Assembly: GCA_048267165.1 (NCBI GenBank)
Contig: JBLWYD010000012.1
Location: 1 to 64,000, forward strand
Reading direction: 5' to 3'
Length of the DNA: 64,000 nucleotides
Origin: PGYR01 sp048267165
GTDB taxonomy: Bacteria > Bacteroidota > Ignavibacteria > Kapaibacteriales > UBA2268
Shown here: positions 9,376 to 19,173 of the stretch, piece by piece
How the letters are laid out: the number at the start of each line of letters is the position of its first letter
Position numbering within the stretch: the stretch's first letter is position 1
Notes under the pieces: generated by a model
What the model saw: only the letters and a program-made list of their open reading frames with translations
Told to the model about the DNA's origin: nothing
Database searches by the model: none
Translations under genes and position numbers: made by a program

Positions 9376-10705
9376 TTCCAAGTTCAATGAAATTCTTTTT
9401 AAGGAAGTTAGGCCCGAACCATTAGCATTCTTCCGAATTGTCTTCGGCTTGCTAATGACCTTTTCTACCATTCGGTATATAGCAAATGGCTGGATTACAG
9501 AGTTCTTCATTCAGCCAGAACATTATTTCAAATACCCCTATTTTCATTGGGTTCAAAACCCCGGTGAAATAGGGGTTTACTTTCTCTTCGGCACTTTGCT
9601 CCTAAGTAGTATTCTTATCACTATTGGTTATAAATACCGATTAGCTGCAATTGCCTTTCTACTTTCATTTCTCTATATTGAGTTAATAGATATAACATAT
9701 TATCTCAATCATTATTACTTCGTTTCGCTCATTGCATTTATTATGGTTTTTCTACCTGCTGGCAAATGCTTTTCGATAGATGCGCTGAAGAAAGGCGAGA
9801 CAGAGACAATTCCCAATTGGACTATATTGATAATCAAATTCCAAGTAGCAGTAGTTTATATTTTTGCTGGAATAGCTAAGCTTAATTATGATTGGCTAAT
9901 AGATGCAATGCCATTGTCTATCTGGTTACCAGCTAATTCGCATATCCCATTAGTCGGTGGATTACTAAAACTCCAGTTCACAGCTTATTTGTTTAGCTGG
10001 TTTGGAGCCATCTATGATTTATTCATAGTATTCTTCCTCATCTATCCTAAGACTAGAAAGATTGCCTATTTCTTCGTGATTGTCTTCCACTTGTCAACTT
10101 CTGCCCTATTCAATATTGGTGTGTTTCCCTATGTAATGATAGCTATGACTACTATCTTCTTTGATAAGTCATTCCAAATAAATGCAATTAAGCAATTGAA
10201 AAAATGGTTTAGTTACAAAACCAATATAGTAACTACACATAGTTACAGACCTACTATGAAATCAGTTGTTAGTGCATCTATCCTTATTTTTACAATTATC
10301 CAGTTGACAATTCCGCTAAGGTTTTTGTTATACAAGGGTGATTTGTTCTGGAAAGAAGAAGGATATCGGTTCTCATGGCGAGTTATGTTGATGGAGAAAG
10401 CAGGTACAGTGTTTTTCACTGTAGTTGACGAAGACACAAACAACAGAATAGAAATAGTAAATTCTGACTACCTAACTCCCAATCAAGAGAAGCAAATGTC
10501 AACACAGCCCGATTTGATACTTCAATACGTGAAGATAATCGAAGAGGATTATGCCACTAGAGGCATTAGTAATGTTGCTATTTACGCCGATTCTTTCGTC
10601 AAGCTGAACGGAGATTTCAGCAAAAGATATATAGACGATAAAGTTGATTTGACTAAAAAGTCATTTCACGATGATTTAGATACTTGGATTTTACCTAATA
10701 ATTGA
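9362..10705 (+). CDS. HTTM-domain integral membrane protein (gamma-carboxylase-like)
   Basis: A 447-residue polytopic membrane protein of the HTTM family, homologous to the membrane part of vitamin K-dependent gamma-glutamyl carboxylase. Matching segments include RPEPLAFFRIVFGLLM at the N-terminus, YYLNHYYFVSLIAFIM, IFAGIAKLNYDWL and the FHLSTSALFNIGVFPYVMI helix; about nine membrane spans are followed by a soluble C-terminal domain (residues 320-447). Bacterial HTTM proteins have no proven reaction. Overlaps of 14 nt with the imelysin gene and 4 nt with the receptor gene show it belongs to the uptake operon, where it may modify or assist a periplasmic partner. Confidence 0.85.
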   Translation: MTAINSKFNEILFKEVRPEPLAFFRIVFGLLMTFSTIRYIANGWITEFFIQPEHYFKYPYFHWVQNPGEIGVYFLFGTLLLSSILITIGYKYRLAAIAFLLSFLYIELIDITYYLNHYYFVSLIAFIMVFLPAGKCFSIDALKKGETETIPNWTILIIKFQVAVVYIFAGIAKLNYDWLIDAMPLSIWLPANSHIPLVGGLLKLQFTAYLFSWFGAIYDLFIVFFLIYPKTRKIAYFFVIVFHLSTSALFNIGVFPYVMIAMTTIFFDKSFQINAIKQLKKWFSYKTNIVTTHSYRPTMKSVVSASILIFTIIQLTIPLRFLLYKGDLFWKEEGYRFSWRVMLMEKAGTVFFTVVDEDTNNRIEIVNSDYLTPNQEKQMSTQPDLILQYVKIIEEDYATRGISNVAIYADSFVKLNGDFSKRYIDDKVDLTKKSFHDDLDTWILPNN

Positions 10706-13116
10706 AATTTTTAAAATACATACTTATTACTTTAGCACTTAGTTTTTTCATTGCGAATGCGAATACATCGGTGAACCTATCTGGTACTGTCTATTATAAT
10801 AATAGCGGATTACCAGTGGCCTCTGCTAAAGTTTTCGTCCGAGAGATAAACAAGTCTTTGCTAGCTGATATTAATGGCCGCTACTCTATTGATTTGAGTC
10901 AGGGCGACTATACTCTAATAGCATCTATGGATGATGTATCAGGTTATCCTAAGACTATCTCTGTTGATAAAACTAAAGAAGTAGATTTGACAATCGATAC
11001 TATGGTAACAAAGTTCGATGATGTACTAATAGAAGATACCAAAACTAATAGATTTGGTATGTCTAATATGCTACAAGTTGATGGTGCTGCTATTTACGCT
11101 GGTCGTAAGTCAGAATCACTATACTTGGATAACCTAACGGCAAACTTAGCTTCTAATAATGCACGACAAGTTTTCTCGAAGTTCTCTGGGCTAAATATAT
11201 GGGAAAATGATGCTTCGGGTATTCAGCTAAATATAGGTGGTCGTGGTCTAAGCCCCAACAGAGTATCGAACTTCAATACTCGTCAGAATGGATACGATAT
11301 AGCAGCCGATGCACTTGGCTATCCCGAAAGCTATTACACTCCTCCTATGGAAGCATTGGAAAAAATTGAGTTAGTACGTGGTGCGGCTTCGTTGCAATAT
11401 GGTACCCAGTTCGGTGGATTTCTGAATTTCAAATTGAAAGATGGCTCTAAGTTAAAACCAGTCGATATAATCTCACGCCAATCTATGTCGAGCTATGACA
11501 ATTACAGCTCGTTCAATAGTATTGGTGGTACTTATGAAAATATGAACTATTATAGCTTTTTGCAGTATAAAAAAGGCAATGATTTCCGTCCGAACTCAAA
11601 CTATAATGCGCTAACATTCTTTATTAAAAACGCATATCAAATTACAAATGATTTGACAATAACAGCAGAGTTTACTCACATGAATTATCTTGCTCAGCAA
11701 TCTGGTGGATTGACAGACGCTATGTTCGCTGCTAACCCAATTCAGTCTGTGAGAGATAGGAACTGGTTCTCAGTGAATTGGGATATATTAGCCGCTGTAA
11801 TTGATTACAAATTAGATAATAACTTGAAGCTTAATTCACGTATATTTTACTTAGATGCTGAGAGAAATGCATTGGGATACCTAATAAGACCCGACAGAGC
11901 TGACCCAATGGAAGACCGAGATTTGATAAAGGGAACTTTTGAGAACTTAGGAAATGAAACTAGATTGCTTTATAATTATAATCTTGTAGAAAGTTTACCC
12001 TCTACCCTATTGACTGGATTCAGAGTCTATAATGGTCGTACGTTGCAAAGTCAGGGATTTGGTAATAGTGAGTCAGATGCAAATTTCAATTATTTGGATA
12101 ATGACAAACTAAATGAATACACTAACCCAAGTATGAACTATGCTCTTTTTACTGAGAATTTGTTCAAACTAAGCAAGAGTCTAACGATAACTCCAGGTAT
12201 TAGATATGAAAGAATTACAACAGGCTCGGAAGGATACTATTCGAATATAATGAGAGATTTGGCAGGAAACATAATCAAGTATGAGACAATAACTGAAGAC
12301 AGAACTAACACTAGAGAATTTATATTATTGGGTGTAAGTGCTGGTTATAATTTCGATGAGAATATAGAGACTTATGTTAATATATCTCAGAATTACCGTG
12401 CCGTTACATTCAATGATATGAGAGTAGTAAACCCAAATATCAGAATAGACACAGACCTTAGAGACGAGAACGGTTATTCAGGAGATTTTGGAATAAGAGG
12501 TACAGTAGGCGATTTATTATACTTCGATGCGAATTTCTTCTACCTTTATTATTATGATAAAATCGGGACAGTCCTTAAAGAAGATGAGGAGACTTATACT
12601 TCTTATGTACTGAAAACAAATGTCTCTGACAGTAGAAGCGTTGGAGTGGAGCTATTCACAGAAGCAAACCTAAACACAATGTTTGGTTTATCAAGAGAAT
12701 ATGAACTGAACTACTTCGTTAATGGCTCATATACTAACGCCATTTTCTTGCAAAGTAAAGAAGCAGCATACAACAACAACAAAGTTGAATACACACCACC
12801 AGTTATACTTAGAACTGGGTTCAGCTACAAAGATGAAGGGTTTTCTGCGGCGTTATCTTATTCTTATACTATGGAGCATTTCAGCGATGCGACTAATGCA
12901 ATCTCTGCTCCGGGGAGTATATCAGGTATAATCCCCAGTTATGATGTGTTTGATTTGTCTTTAAGCTACAAATTTGATTTATTCAAATTAGAAACTGGAA
13001 TTAATAATCTATTGGATAAATCATATTTCACTCGTCGAGCTACAGGTTATCCAGGCCCAGGAATTATACCAGCTATGCGAAGAAGCATTTACTTCACGAT
13101 TGGCGTTACACCTTAG
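10702..13116 (+). CDS. TonB-dependent receptor, FecA-like
   Basis: An 804-residue outer-membrane receptor. Order: signal peptide (ending IANAN), carboxypeptidase-regulatory-like domain (about 24-105), plug (about 115-250; SGLNIWENDASG, RGLSPNRVSN, LEKIELVRGAASLQYG, FGGFLNFKLKDG) and a 22-strand barrel ending in YFTIGVTP. The plug resembles FecA-type ferric-citrate receptors, so a ferric chelate is the likely substrate; this is inference. Translation starts at TTG, whose bases overlap the upstream TGA (TTGA), and there is no ATG near the signal peptide, so expression is probably coupled to the HTTM gene. It completes the uptake operon; no terminator is evident downstream. Confidence 0.9.
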   Translation: MKFLKYILITLALSFFIANANTSVNLSGTVYYNNSGLPVASAKVFVREINKSLLADINGRYSIDLSQGDYTLIASMDDVSGYPKTISVDKTKEVDLTIDTMVTKFDDVLIEDTKTNRFGMSNMLQVDGAAIYAGRKSESLYLDNLTANLASNNARQVFSKFSGLNIWENDASGIQLNIGGRGLSPNRVSNFNTRQNGYDIAADALGYPESYYTPPMEALEKIELVRGAASLQYGTQFGGFLNFKLKDGSKLKPVDIISRQSMSSYDNYSSFNSIGGTYENMNYYSFLQYKKGNDFRPNSNYNALTFFIKNAYQITNDLTITAEFTHMNYLAQQSGGLTDAMFAANPIQSVRDRNWFSVNWDILAAVIDYKLDNNLKLNSRIFYLDAERNALGYLIRPDRADPMEDRDLIKGTFENLGNETRLLYNYNLVESLPSTLLTGFRVYNGRTLQSQGFGNSESDANFNYLDNDKLNEYTNPSMNYALFTENLFKLSKSLTITPGIRYERITTGSEGYYSNIMRDLAGNIIKYETITEDRTNTREFILLGVSAGYNFDENIETYVNISQNYRAVTFNDMRVVNPNIRIDTDLRDENGYSGDFGIRGTVGDLLYFDANFFYLYYYDKIGTVLKEDEETYTSYVLKTNVSDSRSVGVELFTEANLNTMFGLSREYELNYFVNGSYTNAIFLQSKEAAYNNNKVEYTPPVILRTGFSYKDEGFSAALSYSYTMEHFSDATNAISAPGSISGIIPSYDVFDLSLSYKFDLFKLETGINNLLDKSYFTRRATGYPGPGIIPAMRRSIYFTIGVTP

Positions 13117-13220
13117 AAATAATTTTCCCCTTACATTAAACCTTTTATTTACTATTTTGTCATAGTAACAGCTATTCCGTAACAATTGGTGTTTTTATTC
13201 CATTTCATTACGCTTTTTTT

Positions 13221-13236
13221 ATTACTTATCCGTAAT
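13221..13236. promoter_or_regulatory. Inverted repeat in leader of first beta-barrel paralogue
   Basis: ATTAC-TTATCC-GTAAT followed by AGCAA, 42 bp before the start codon. The same position before the second paralogue holds ACTAC-CATTTAC-GTAGT followed by AGCAA: the arms have changed in a compensating way, which suggests that pairing or dyad symmetry is maintained. Confidence 0.5.
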
Positions 13237-13277
13237 AGCAAAAATTATCTAAACCCTAAAACCGAATTATTATTATA

Positions 13278-15656
13278 ATGATTAAATATATTACGCTCAT
13301 TCTCACGTTAGCGGCATTTTCGCTTTACTCGCAATCTAACTACACAATCACTGGTACTGTAATAGACACAGAAGGTCTGCCACAGATTGGTGCATCCGTA
13401 GCATTACATAACCCAAAAGATTCATCAATTATTACTGGTGCTTCGACTAAAGTTGGTGGTAATTTCAAATTCAGTGCTAAAGAAGGGAATTATTATATCC
13501 GTATAACTTCCGTAGGTATGGAACCAAAAGTAATAGACAATATAAACCTTACTGCTGATTTGAAGTTACGGATAATCAAAATAGCCCAATCTTCGGAGCT
13601 AACTGATGAAGTATTGGTCACAGCTGAGAAATCTATAATGGAACTAAAGCTAGACAAAAGAATATATAACGTAAACAAAGATGCTAGTAATATAGGTAGA
13701 AATGGCTCGGAAATATTAGATAATATCCCCTCTGTAAACGTTGACCCCGAAGGCAATGTGTCGCTTCGTGGCTCAGGAAATGTCCAGATACTTTTGAACG
13801 GTAAACAATCGGGTTTAGTAAGCAATGATCCCGAATCGATTAAGCAGCTAATGGGCGATATGATTGATAAAATAGAAATAATAACAAACCCTTCAGCAAG
13901 GTACGATGCACAAGGCGAAGTGGGAATTATCAATATAGTATTAAAGAAAAAACAAGAACCTGGTTATAATGGAAACTTTGAACTGAGAACGGGATACCCA
14001 GACAATCATGCCGTAACTGTGTCTTCTAACTATCGTTCTGAATCTATGAATTTATTTGGTTCTGTTGGTGCTGATTATCGGAAAGCCCCCGGCTCTGGTA
14101 ATACAGACCAAACGTTTTATGTTTATGATACTTTTAATTTCACAAACACTGATTTGGATAGAACAAGAGGTGGATTAGGTGTAAACCTAAATATTGGTTC
14201 TGACTTCTATTTAGATGATGAAAACACGCTTACTTTTGCTGGTAATCTGCGGTTAGGAGATAGACTGAATGAATCAGACCTAACATATACTGATTATCTG
14301 CCTAATGGGGATATATACCGCATTACTACTAGAGATGATGATGAATCAGAAACCAAAAATGATATAGAATTCAACTTAACATACGAAAAAATATTCGATG
14401 GAAATAAAGACCACGTTCTTAAGTTTGACAGTAGATATGAACAAGATAAAGATATAGAACAATCAGATATATTGGAGTCGAGCAGCTTTACAGATAATGA
14501 TATAGTTCAGGAGTCTTACAATTTGGAATTTGAAAGGAATCAATTGTACCAATTAGATTATGTTTACCCTTTCAGTGAAGATGGGAAGTTTGAAGCTGGA
14601 GCTAAAGCTAACTTGCGTAAGATTGATAATGACTATTGGGTGAAACAAGATGTAGGAGATGGTTTAGATTTCCTAGAAGGGTTCAACAATAACTTCGTTT
14701 ATTATGAGAATATTATTGCTGCTTATGTAATGGCAGGAAATCAGATAGATGATTTTGGTTGGCAATTGGGAGTTCGTTCGGAGTATTCAGACATTACAAC
14801 TGAGTTACTTAAAACTGATTACAAAAACCAAAGAGATTATCTGAACTTCTTCCCTTCAGCACATTTTAACTACAAATTAGACCAACAAAATTCACTACAA
14901 GCTAGTTATTCATCGAGAATACAAAGACCTTGGTTCCGTAGATTAATGCCTTTTTCTAGTTTCACTGATTCAAGGAATATATGGGGTGGTAATCCTGATT
15001 TGAATCCAGAATATACGGACTCTTATGAGCTTGGCTATTTGTTCAACTGGGAAGCTGGTTCTATATTATCAAACGTATATTATAGACATAGTACAGATAT
15101 AATTCAATCTGTAACATATATTGATTCTTCCGGAATCACACAAATACGACCTTCAAATATAGGTATTCAAGATGCTTATGGTGTTGAATTTAACCTATCT
15201 AACGATATAACTGACTGGTGGAACACTAACTTAAATTTCAACTTATATAGTTCAACTATTACTGGTAATGAATCTGTTTATAATCTGAATAGTGATTACT
15301 TTAGTTGGAACACACGTTTTGCTTCCAAAATGAAATTCTCTGGATATAATTTCCAATTAACTGCAAACTACCGTGCACCTGAAGACACTCCACAGGGTGA
15401 AAACTTGAGTATGTGGTGGCTAGACTTTGGTATCTCTACTGACATATTAGATAATAATGGTACACTTACTTTGTCTGGGCAAGATGTTTTCAGTACTCGA
15501 ATGAGACGTTCTGTTGTAAATGGAGAGACTTTCTCTAGAATAAATGAACATCAATGGAGAAAAGGTCAAGTTACCCTAACTTTCTCATACCGAATTAACC
15601 AAGCTAAAAAACGTGAACGCTCTTCATTTGATGGGGATAGTGGTGATATAGAGTAG
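13278..15656 (+). CDS. TonB-receptor-like outer-membrane beta-barrel protein (tandem copy 1)
   Basis: A 792-residue outer-membrane protein: signal peptide (ending FSLYSQ), carboxypeptidase-regulatory-like domain (about 22-105), a plug-like region (about 115-230) and a large C-terminal barrel of the outer membrane beta-barrel family that Bacteroidota use as SusC-like transporters. Conserved plug segments are DASNIGRNGSEILDNIPSV, VSLRGSGNVQILLNGKQSG and IEIITNPSARYDAQGEVGI. It ends in a charged tail (FDGDSGDIE) instead of the usual terminal aromatic residue. A paralogue of almost equal length follows 184 bp later with the same leader elements. No SusD partner is present, so the substrate cannot be guessed. 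Confidence 0.88.
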   Translation: MIKYITLILTLAAFSLYSQSNYTITGTVIDTEGLPQIGASVALHNPKDSSIITGASTKVGGNFKFSAKEGNYYIRITSVGMEPKVIDNINLTADLKLRIIKIAQSSELTDEVLVTAEKSIMELKLDKRIYNVNKDASNIGRNGSEILDNIPSVNVDPEGNVSLRGSGNVQILLNGKQSGLVSNDPESIKQLMGDMIDKIEIITNPSARYDAQGEVGIINIVLKKKQEPGYNGNFELRTGYPDNHAVTVSSNYRSESMNLFGSVGADYRKAPGSGNTDQTFYVYDTFNFTNTDLDRTRGGLGVNLNIGSDFYLDDENTLTFAGNLRLGDRLNESDLTYTDYLPNGDIYRITTRDDDESETKNDIEFNLTYEKIFDGNKDHVLKFDSRYEQDKDIEQSDILESSSFTDNDIVQESYNLEFERNQLYQLDYVYPFSEDGKFEAGAKANLRKIDNDYWVKQDVGDGLDFLEGFNNNFVYYENIIAAYVMAGNQIDDFGWQLGVRSEYSDITTELLKTDYKNQRDYLNFFPSAHFNYKLDQQNSLQASYSSRIQRPWFRRLMPFSSFTDSRNIWGGNPDLNPEYTDSYELGYLFNWEAGSILSNVYYRHSTDIIQSVTYIDSSGITQIRPSNIGIQDAYGVEFNLSNDITDWWNTNLNFNLYSSTITGNESVYNLNSDYFSWNTRFASKMKFSGYNFQLTANYRAPEDTPQGENLSMWWLDFGISTDILDNNGTLTLSGQDVFSTRMRRSVVNGETFSRINEHQWRKGQVTLTFSYRINQAKKRERSSFDGDSGDIE

Positions 15657-15788
15657 TATTTAATTCTATCATTTTAGTTCTAGATAAGCCGATTTAAGCT
15701 TGTTATTGTTAGCTGTGATTGATAATTGTTGTCCTTTGACAATATAGTGTGATTATTATTGGTTTTATTACCATTTATAAATCTTTTC

Positions 15789-15805
15789 ACTACCATTTAC
15801 GTAGT
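15789..15805. promoter_or_regulatory. Inverted repeat in leader of second beta-barrel paralogue
   Basis: ACTAC-CATTTAC-GTAGT followed by AGCAA, 36 bp before the start codon; counterpart of the repeat at 13221-13236 with one compensating pair change. The surrounding 60-70 bp (TTGGTTTTATTACCATTT here, TTGGTGTTTTTATTCCATTT there) are also alignable. Confidence 0.5.
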
Positions 15806-15840
15806 AGCAACAATTAGATAATCACAAATTAAAGAAACTC

Positions 15841-18216
15841 ATGTTCAAGTTTACGTTATTCATACTTACACTCTGCTCATTTTCGCTACTTTCGCAAACA
15901 CAATATGAGCTAACAGGAATTGTAATTGACGAAGAGAAATTACCACAAATAGGTGCTACAGTAGCACTTCACAAGCCAAGTGATTCAACTATTATTACTG
16001 GTGGGATTACAAAAGTCGGTGGTTTGTTTTCTTTCACTGCCCCTGTAGGAAACTACTATGTACGAGTTACATCCGTAGGTATGGAACCTAAAATAATTGA
16101 CAATGTAAACATATCTGGAAATAAAGATCTTGGTATAATTCGAATATTGACTTCGTCAGTATTGACTGAGGAAATAGTTGTTACAGAAGATAAGTCAATA
16201 ATGGAATTGAAGCTCGATAAACGTGTCTATAATGTAAACAAAGACGCAAGTAATATCGGTAGAAATGGCTCTGAAATACTGGATAATATCCCATCTGTCA
16301 GCGTTGACCCCGAAGGAAATGTATCACTTCGTGGTTCAGGAAATGTACAAATATTACTGAATGGCAAACAATCTGGAATGATAAGTAGTGACCCAGCTGC
16401 GATAAGACTATTAACGGGTGACATGATTGAGAAAATTGAGATTATAACTAACCCCTCTGCTCGTTATGATGCTCAAGGTGAAGTTGGTATTATCAACATC
16501 GTCCTAAAGAAAAAACAGGAAGGTGGATTAAATGGTAATTTTGAACTAAGAGCTGGTCACCCTGATAATTTCGGTGCTTCGGTATCATCAAACTATCGTT
16601 CGGAATCAATGAACGTATTTGGGACGATTGGGTCAAATTACCGTGCAAGCCCTACTATAGGTACAACTAGACAAACATTTTTCGTCTATGACACATTCAA
16701 CAAAACGGATACTGATTTAGATCGCTTAGGTAGCGGGCTTAATACATATTTAACTTTTGGGTCAGACTTCTTTCTTGATGATGAGAACACTTTGACTTTT
16801 TCATCTTATGCAGGAATAGGCGATAATGCTAATGAAGGTAATTTGAAATATACTGATTTTCTGCCAAATGGAGAAGTGTACCGAGTAACCAATAGAGATG
16901 ACGAAGGGGAATCAACAAGAAATAATTTCGGGGTCAACCTTACTTATGAAAAAATATTTGGTGATAATAAAGATCATAAATTGAAATTTGATAGTAGATA
17001 CGATCAGAATAAGAATATAAATAACTCTGATATATTGGAAAATAATAGTTTAAGTAATAGTAATCTAAATCAGAAAACTTACACTTCCGACTTTAGAAGA
17101 AATCAACTTTATCAATTGGACTATGTCTATCCATTCGGTGAAGATGGGAAGTTTGAGATAGGTACTAAAGCAAACTTACAAAAATCTGACAATGACTATT
17201 GGGTAAAAGAGGATATAGGGAGTGGGTATGAGTTTATAGATGGATTCAACGACAACTTTGTTTACTATGAAAATATAATTGCTCTCTATACTATGGTAGG
17301 AAATAAGATAGGCGACTTTGGGTGGCAAGGTGGTGTCCGTTCCGAATACTCTGATATTACTACTGAGTTAGTCAGAAGCGATTACGAGAACCAAAGGGAC
17401 TATATAAACTTCTTTCCATCTGCACACTTTAGCTATAAATTTGATTTATATAACTCACTTCAAGCAAGTTATTCCTCAAGAATACAAAGACCTGGTTCTT
17501 ACGAATTAAGACCATTATTTAGCTTCACAGATTCTAGAAATCAATGGGGTGGTAATCCTGATTTGAATCCAGAATTTTCAGATTCTTATGAGTTTGGTTA
17601 TTTGAAAAATTGGGAAACTGGTTCAATATTATCGAATGTTTACAACCGACATAGTACAGATATAATGCAAAGAGTAACATTTATTGATTCTATGGGAATA
17701 ACTAGGATACGACCATCTAATATTGGAACTCAAAACTCATACGGATTTGAGTTCAATATTTCACAGGACTTAACAGATTGGTGGAGTGCGACAGCCAATT
17801 TCAATTTGTTTGCCTCTAAAGTAACTGGTAATGAATCGGTTTTCAATCTTAATACTGAATATTTCAGCTGGACTTCAAGAGTATCAACTAAGATAAAATA
17901 CTCAGGATACAACTTACAAATAAATACTAGTTATAGAGCCCCACAAGATACTCCCCAAGGGCAAACACTAAGCTTTTGGTGGTTAAACTTTGGATTATCG
18001 AAAGATATACTAGACAATAACGGCACTCTTACTCTTTCAGGTGGAAACAATATGGTTTGGCGTACTGTTATGAGTGGAGAGACCTTCACTAGATCGAGTG
18101 ATTATCAAATGCAGCCTGTAAATGTTAACTTAACATTCTCTTACAGAATAAACCAAGCCAAACAACGACAAAGACCAACGTACGATGGTGGTGGCAGTGA
18201 AGGCGGAGGAATGTAA
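15841..18216 (+). CDS. TonB-receptor-like outer-membrane beta-barrel protein (tandem copy 2)
   Basis: A 791-residue paralogue of the preceding gene with the same architecture: signal peptide (ending SLLSQ), regulatory-like domain, plug-like region and barrel. The region around residues 120-230 is close to identical between the copies (IMELKLDKRVYNVNKDASN, VSLRGSGNVQILLNGKQSG), whereas the barrel loops differ, as expected if the copies recognise different ligands. The tail is Gly-rich (GGGSEGGGM) rather than acidic. The stop codon lies 4 bp before the methyltransferase start, so the two are probably co-transcribed. Many synonymous differences indicate an old duplication. Confidence 0.88.
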   Translation: MFKFTLFILTLCSFSLLSQTQYELTGIVIDEEKLPQIGATVALHKPSDSTIITGGITKVGGLFSFTAPVGNYYVRVTSVGMEPKIIDNVNISGNKDLGIIRILTSSVLTEEIVVTEDKSIMELKLDKRVYNVNKDASNIGRNGSEILDNIPSVSVDPEGNVSLRGSGNVQILLNGKQSGMISSDPAAIRLLTGDMIEKIEIITNPSARYDAQGEVGIINIVLKKKQEGGLNGNFELRAGHPDNFGASVSSNYRSESMNVFGTIGSNYRASPTIGTTRQTFFVYDTFNKTDTDLDRLGSGLNTYLTFGSDFFLDDENTLTFSSYAGIGDNANEGNLKYTDFLPNGEVYRVTNRDDEGESTRNNFGVNLTYEKIFGDNKDHKLKFDSRYDQNKNINNSDILENNSLSNSNLNQKTYTSDFRRNQLYQLDYVYPFGEDGKFEIGTKANLQKSDNDYWVKEDIGSGYEFIDGFNDNFVYYENIIALYTMVGNKIGDFGWQGGVRSEYSDITTELVRSDYENQRDYINFFPSAHFSYKFDLYNSLQASYSSRIQRPGSYELRPLFSFTDSRNQWGGNPDLNPEFSDSYEFGYLKNWETGSILSNVYNRHSTDIMQRVTFIDSMGITRIRPSNIGTQNSYGFEFNISQDLTDWWSATANFNLFASKVTGNESVFNLNTEYFSWTSRVSTKIKYSGYNLQINTSYRAPQDTPQGQTLSFWWLNFGLSKDILDNNGTLTLSGGNNMVWRTVMSGETFTRSSDYQMQPVNVNLTFSYRINQAKQRQRPTYDGGGSEGGGM

Positions 18217-18220
18217 TAAG

Positions 18221-18832
18221 ATGAATAACTTCTGGGATGAACGATTCGCGAATAATAAGTCAGTTTATGGTGAAGAACCTAACCAATTTTTCAAAGAACA
18301 ATTATCACAACTAGCTGCTGGAACTATACTATTACCAGCGGAAGGCGAAGGTAGAAACGCTATATACGCTGCTCAATCTGGTTGGAATGTATCGGCATTT
18401 GATACGAGCAAAGTCGGGCGAGAAAATGCACTAAAAAGAGCTGAGCAAGAAGGTGTGACTATCGACTATAAGTTAATGGATGCAATGGAGCTTGAATATC
18501 CTGATAATAGTTTTGACTCTATCGGGCTTATCTTTTCGCATTTCCCATCAAAGATTAGATCTACTTTTCATAAAAGATTAATTGATAGCTTGAAAGTAGG
18601 TGGTCATATAATATTAGAAGGATTCAGTAAAGAGCATTTGCAGTTCAGCGAAGAAAACCCCAAAGCTGGCGGCCCAAGAAACATAGATATGCTATTCGAT
18701 ACAGAATCCATCTTAGATGATTTCAGTTCCTTAGAAACCCTACTAATAGAAGAAAAGATTGTACACCTTTCAGAAGGTGAGTTCCACCAAGGCGAAAGCT
18801 ATGTGGTGCGGTTTGTAGGGAAGAAGGTGTAA
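18221..18832 (+). CDS. Class I SAM-dependent methyltransferase
   Basis: A 203-residue Rossmann-fold methyltransferase. MNNFWDERFANNKSVYGEEPNQFF at the N-terminus, the SAM-binding loop LLPAEGEGRNAIYAA (motif I region), the acidic end of strand 2 (SAFDTS) and SFDSIGLIFSHFP (post-motif region) are characteristic of the TehB-like/UbiE-like group. The substrate is not identifiable. I use the ATG at 18221, directly after the previous stop at 18214-18216; an in-frame start 12 codons upstream would run inside the previous gene. Cytoplasmic. Confidence 0.85.
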   Translation: MNNFWDERFANNKSVYGEEPNQFFKEQLSQLAAGTILLPAEGEGRNAIYAAQSGWNVSAFDTSKVGRENALKRAEQEGVTIDYKLMDAMELEYPDNSFDSIGLIFSHFPSKIRSTFHKRLIDSLKVGGHIILEGFSKEHLQFSEENPKAGGPRNIDMLFDTESILDDFSSLETLLIEEKIVHLSEGEFHQGESYVVRFVGKKV

Positions 18833-18896
18833 GGTACTAGATTATTTGTTTCCATAAATTTTTCTTATTTTGAGTTTTAAATTTGAATCATAATCA

Positions 18897-19142
18897 ATGT
18901 CACAAATAGAAAAACTATATTTCAGAATGAAAGCACTTGGCATAGCACAAGAGAGTTACTATCTACAAGGTTTATACGGCTCACTAACTGATGATAGTAA
19001 ATTAGCATTAGTAATGAAAGAAGAGAACAAGTCTACTAAATACGAACTGTATTATAAAGAGAATGGCGAAAAGCACGTAATTCAAATTTTTACTGATTTT
19101 GACATAGCTTCTAACTATTTTATAGAACAGTTGACAGAGTAA
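18897..19142 (+). CDS. Small soluble protein, unknown function
   Basis: An 81-residue protein I do not recognise. It has no signal peptide or membrane segment and an alternating pattern (SKLALVMKEENKSTKYELYYKE) that suggests a small alpha/beta fold with an antiparallel sheet and terminal helices. It stands between the methyltransferase and a tiny membrane protein gene in the same direction. Coding status is supported by its position in a tightly packed run of genes and a normal composition, not by homology. Confidence 0.55.
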   Translation: MSQIEKLYFRMKALGIAQESYYLQGLYGSLTDDSKLALVMKEENKSTKYELYYKENGEKHVIQIFTDFDIASNYFIEQLTE

Positions 19143-19173
19143 TAACTATTATCGGAAAAATGGGAATAAAACA

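Noticed and set aside
13493..13933. 146-codon open frame on the minus strand
   Set aside because: Lies wholly inside the first outer-membrane barrel gene, whose plug motifs are read in the other direction; a similar frame recurs in the paralogue (16227-16424) for the same reason.
13278..18216. SusC/SusD polysaccharide utilisation locus
   Set aside because: Two receptor-like barrels are present but there is no SusD homologue, glycoside hydrolase or anti-sigma/sigma pair.
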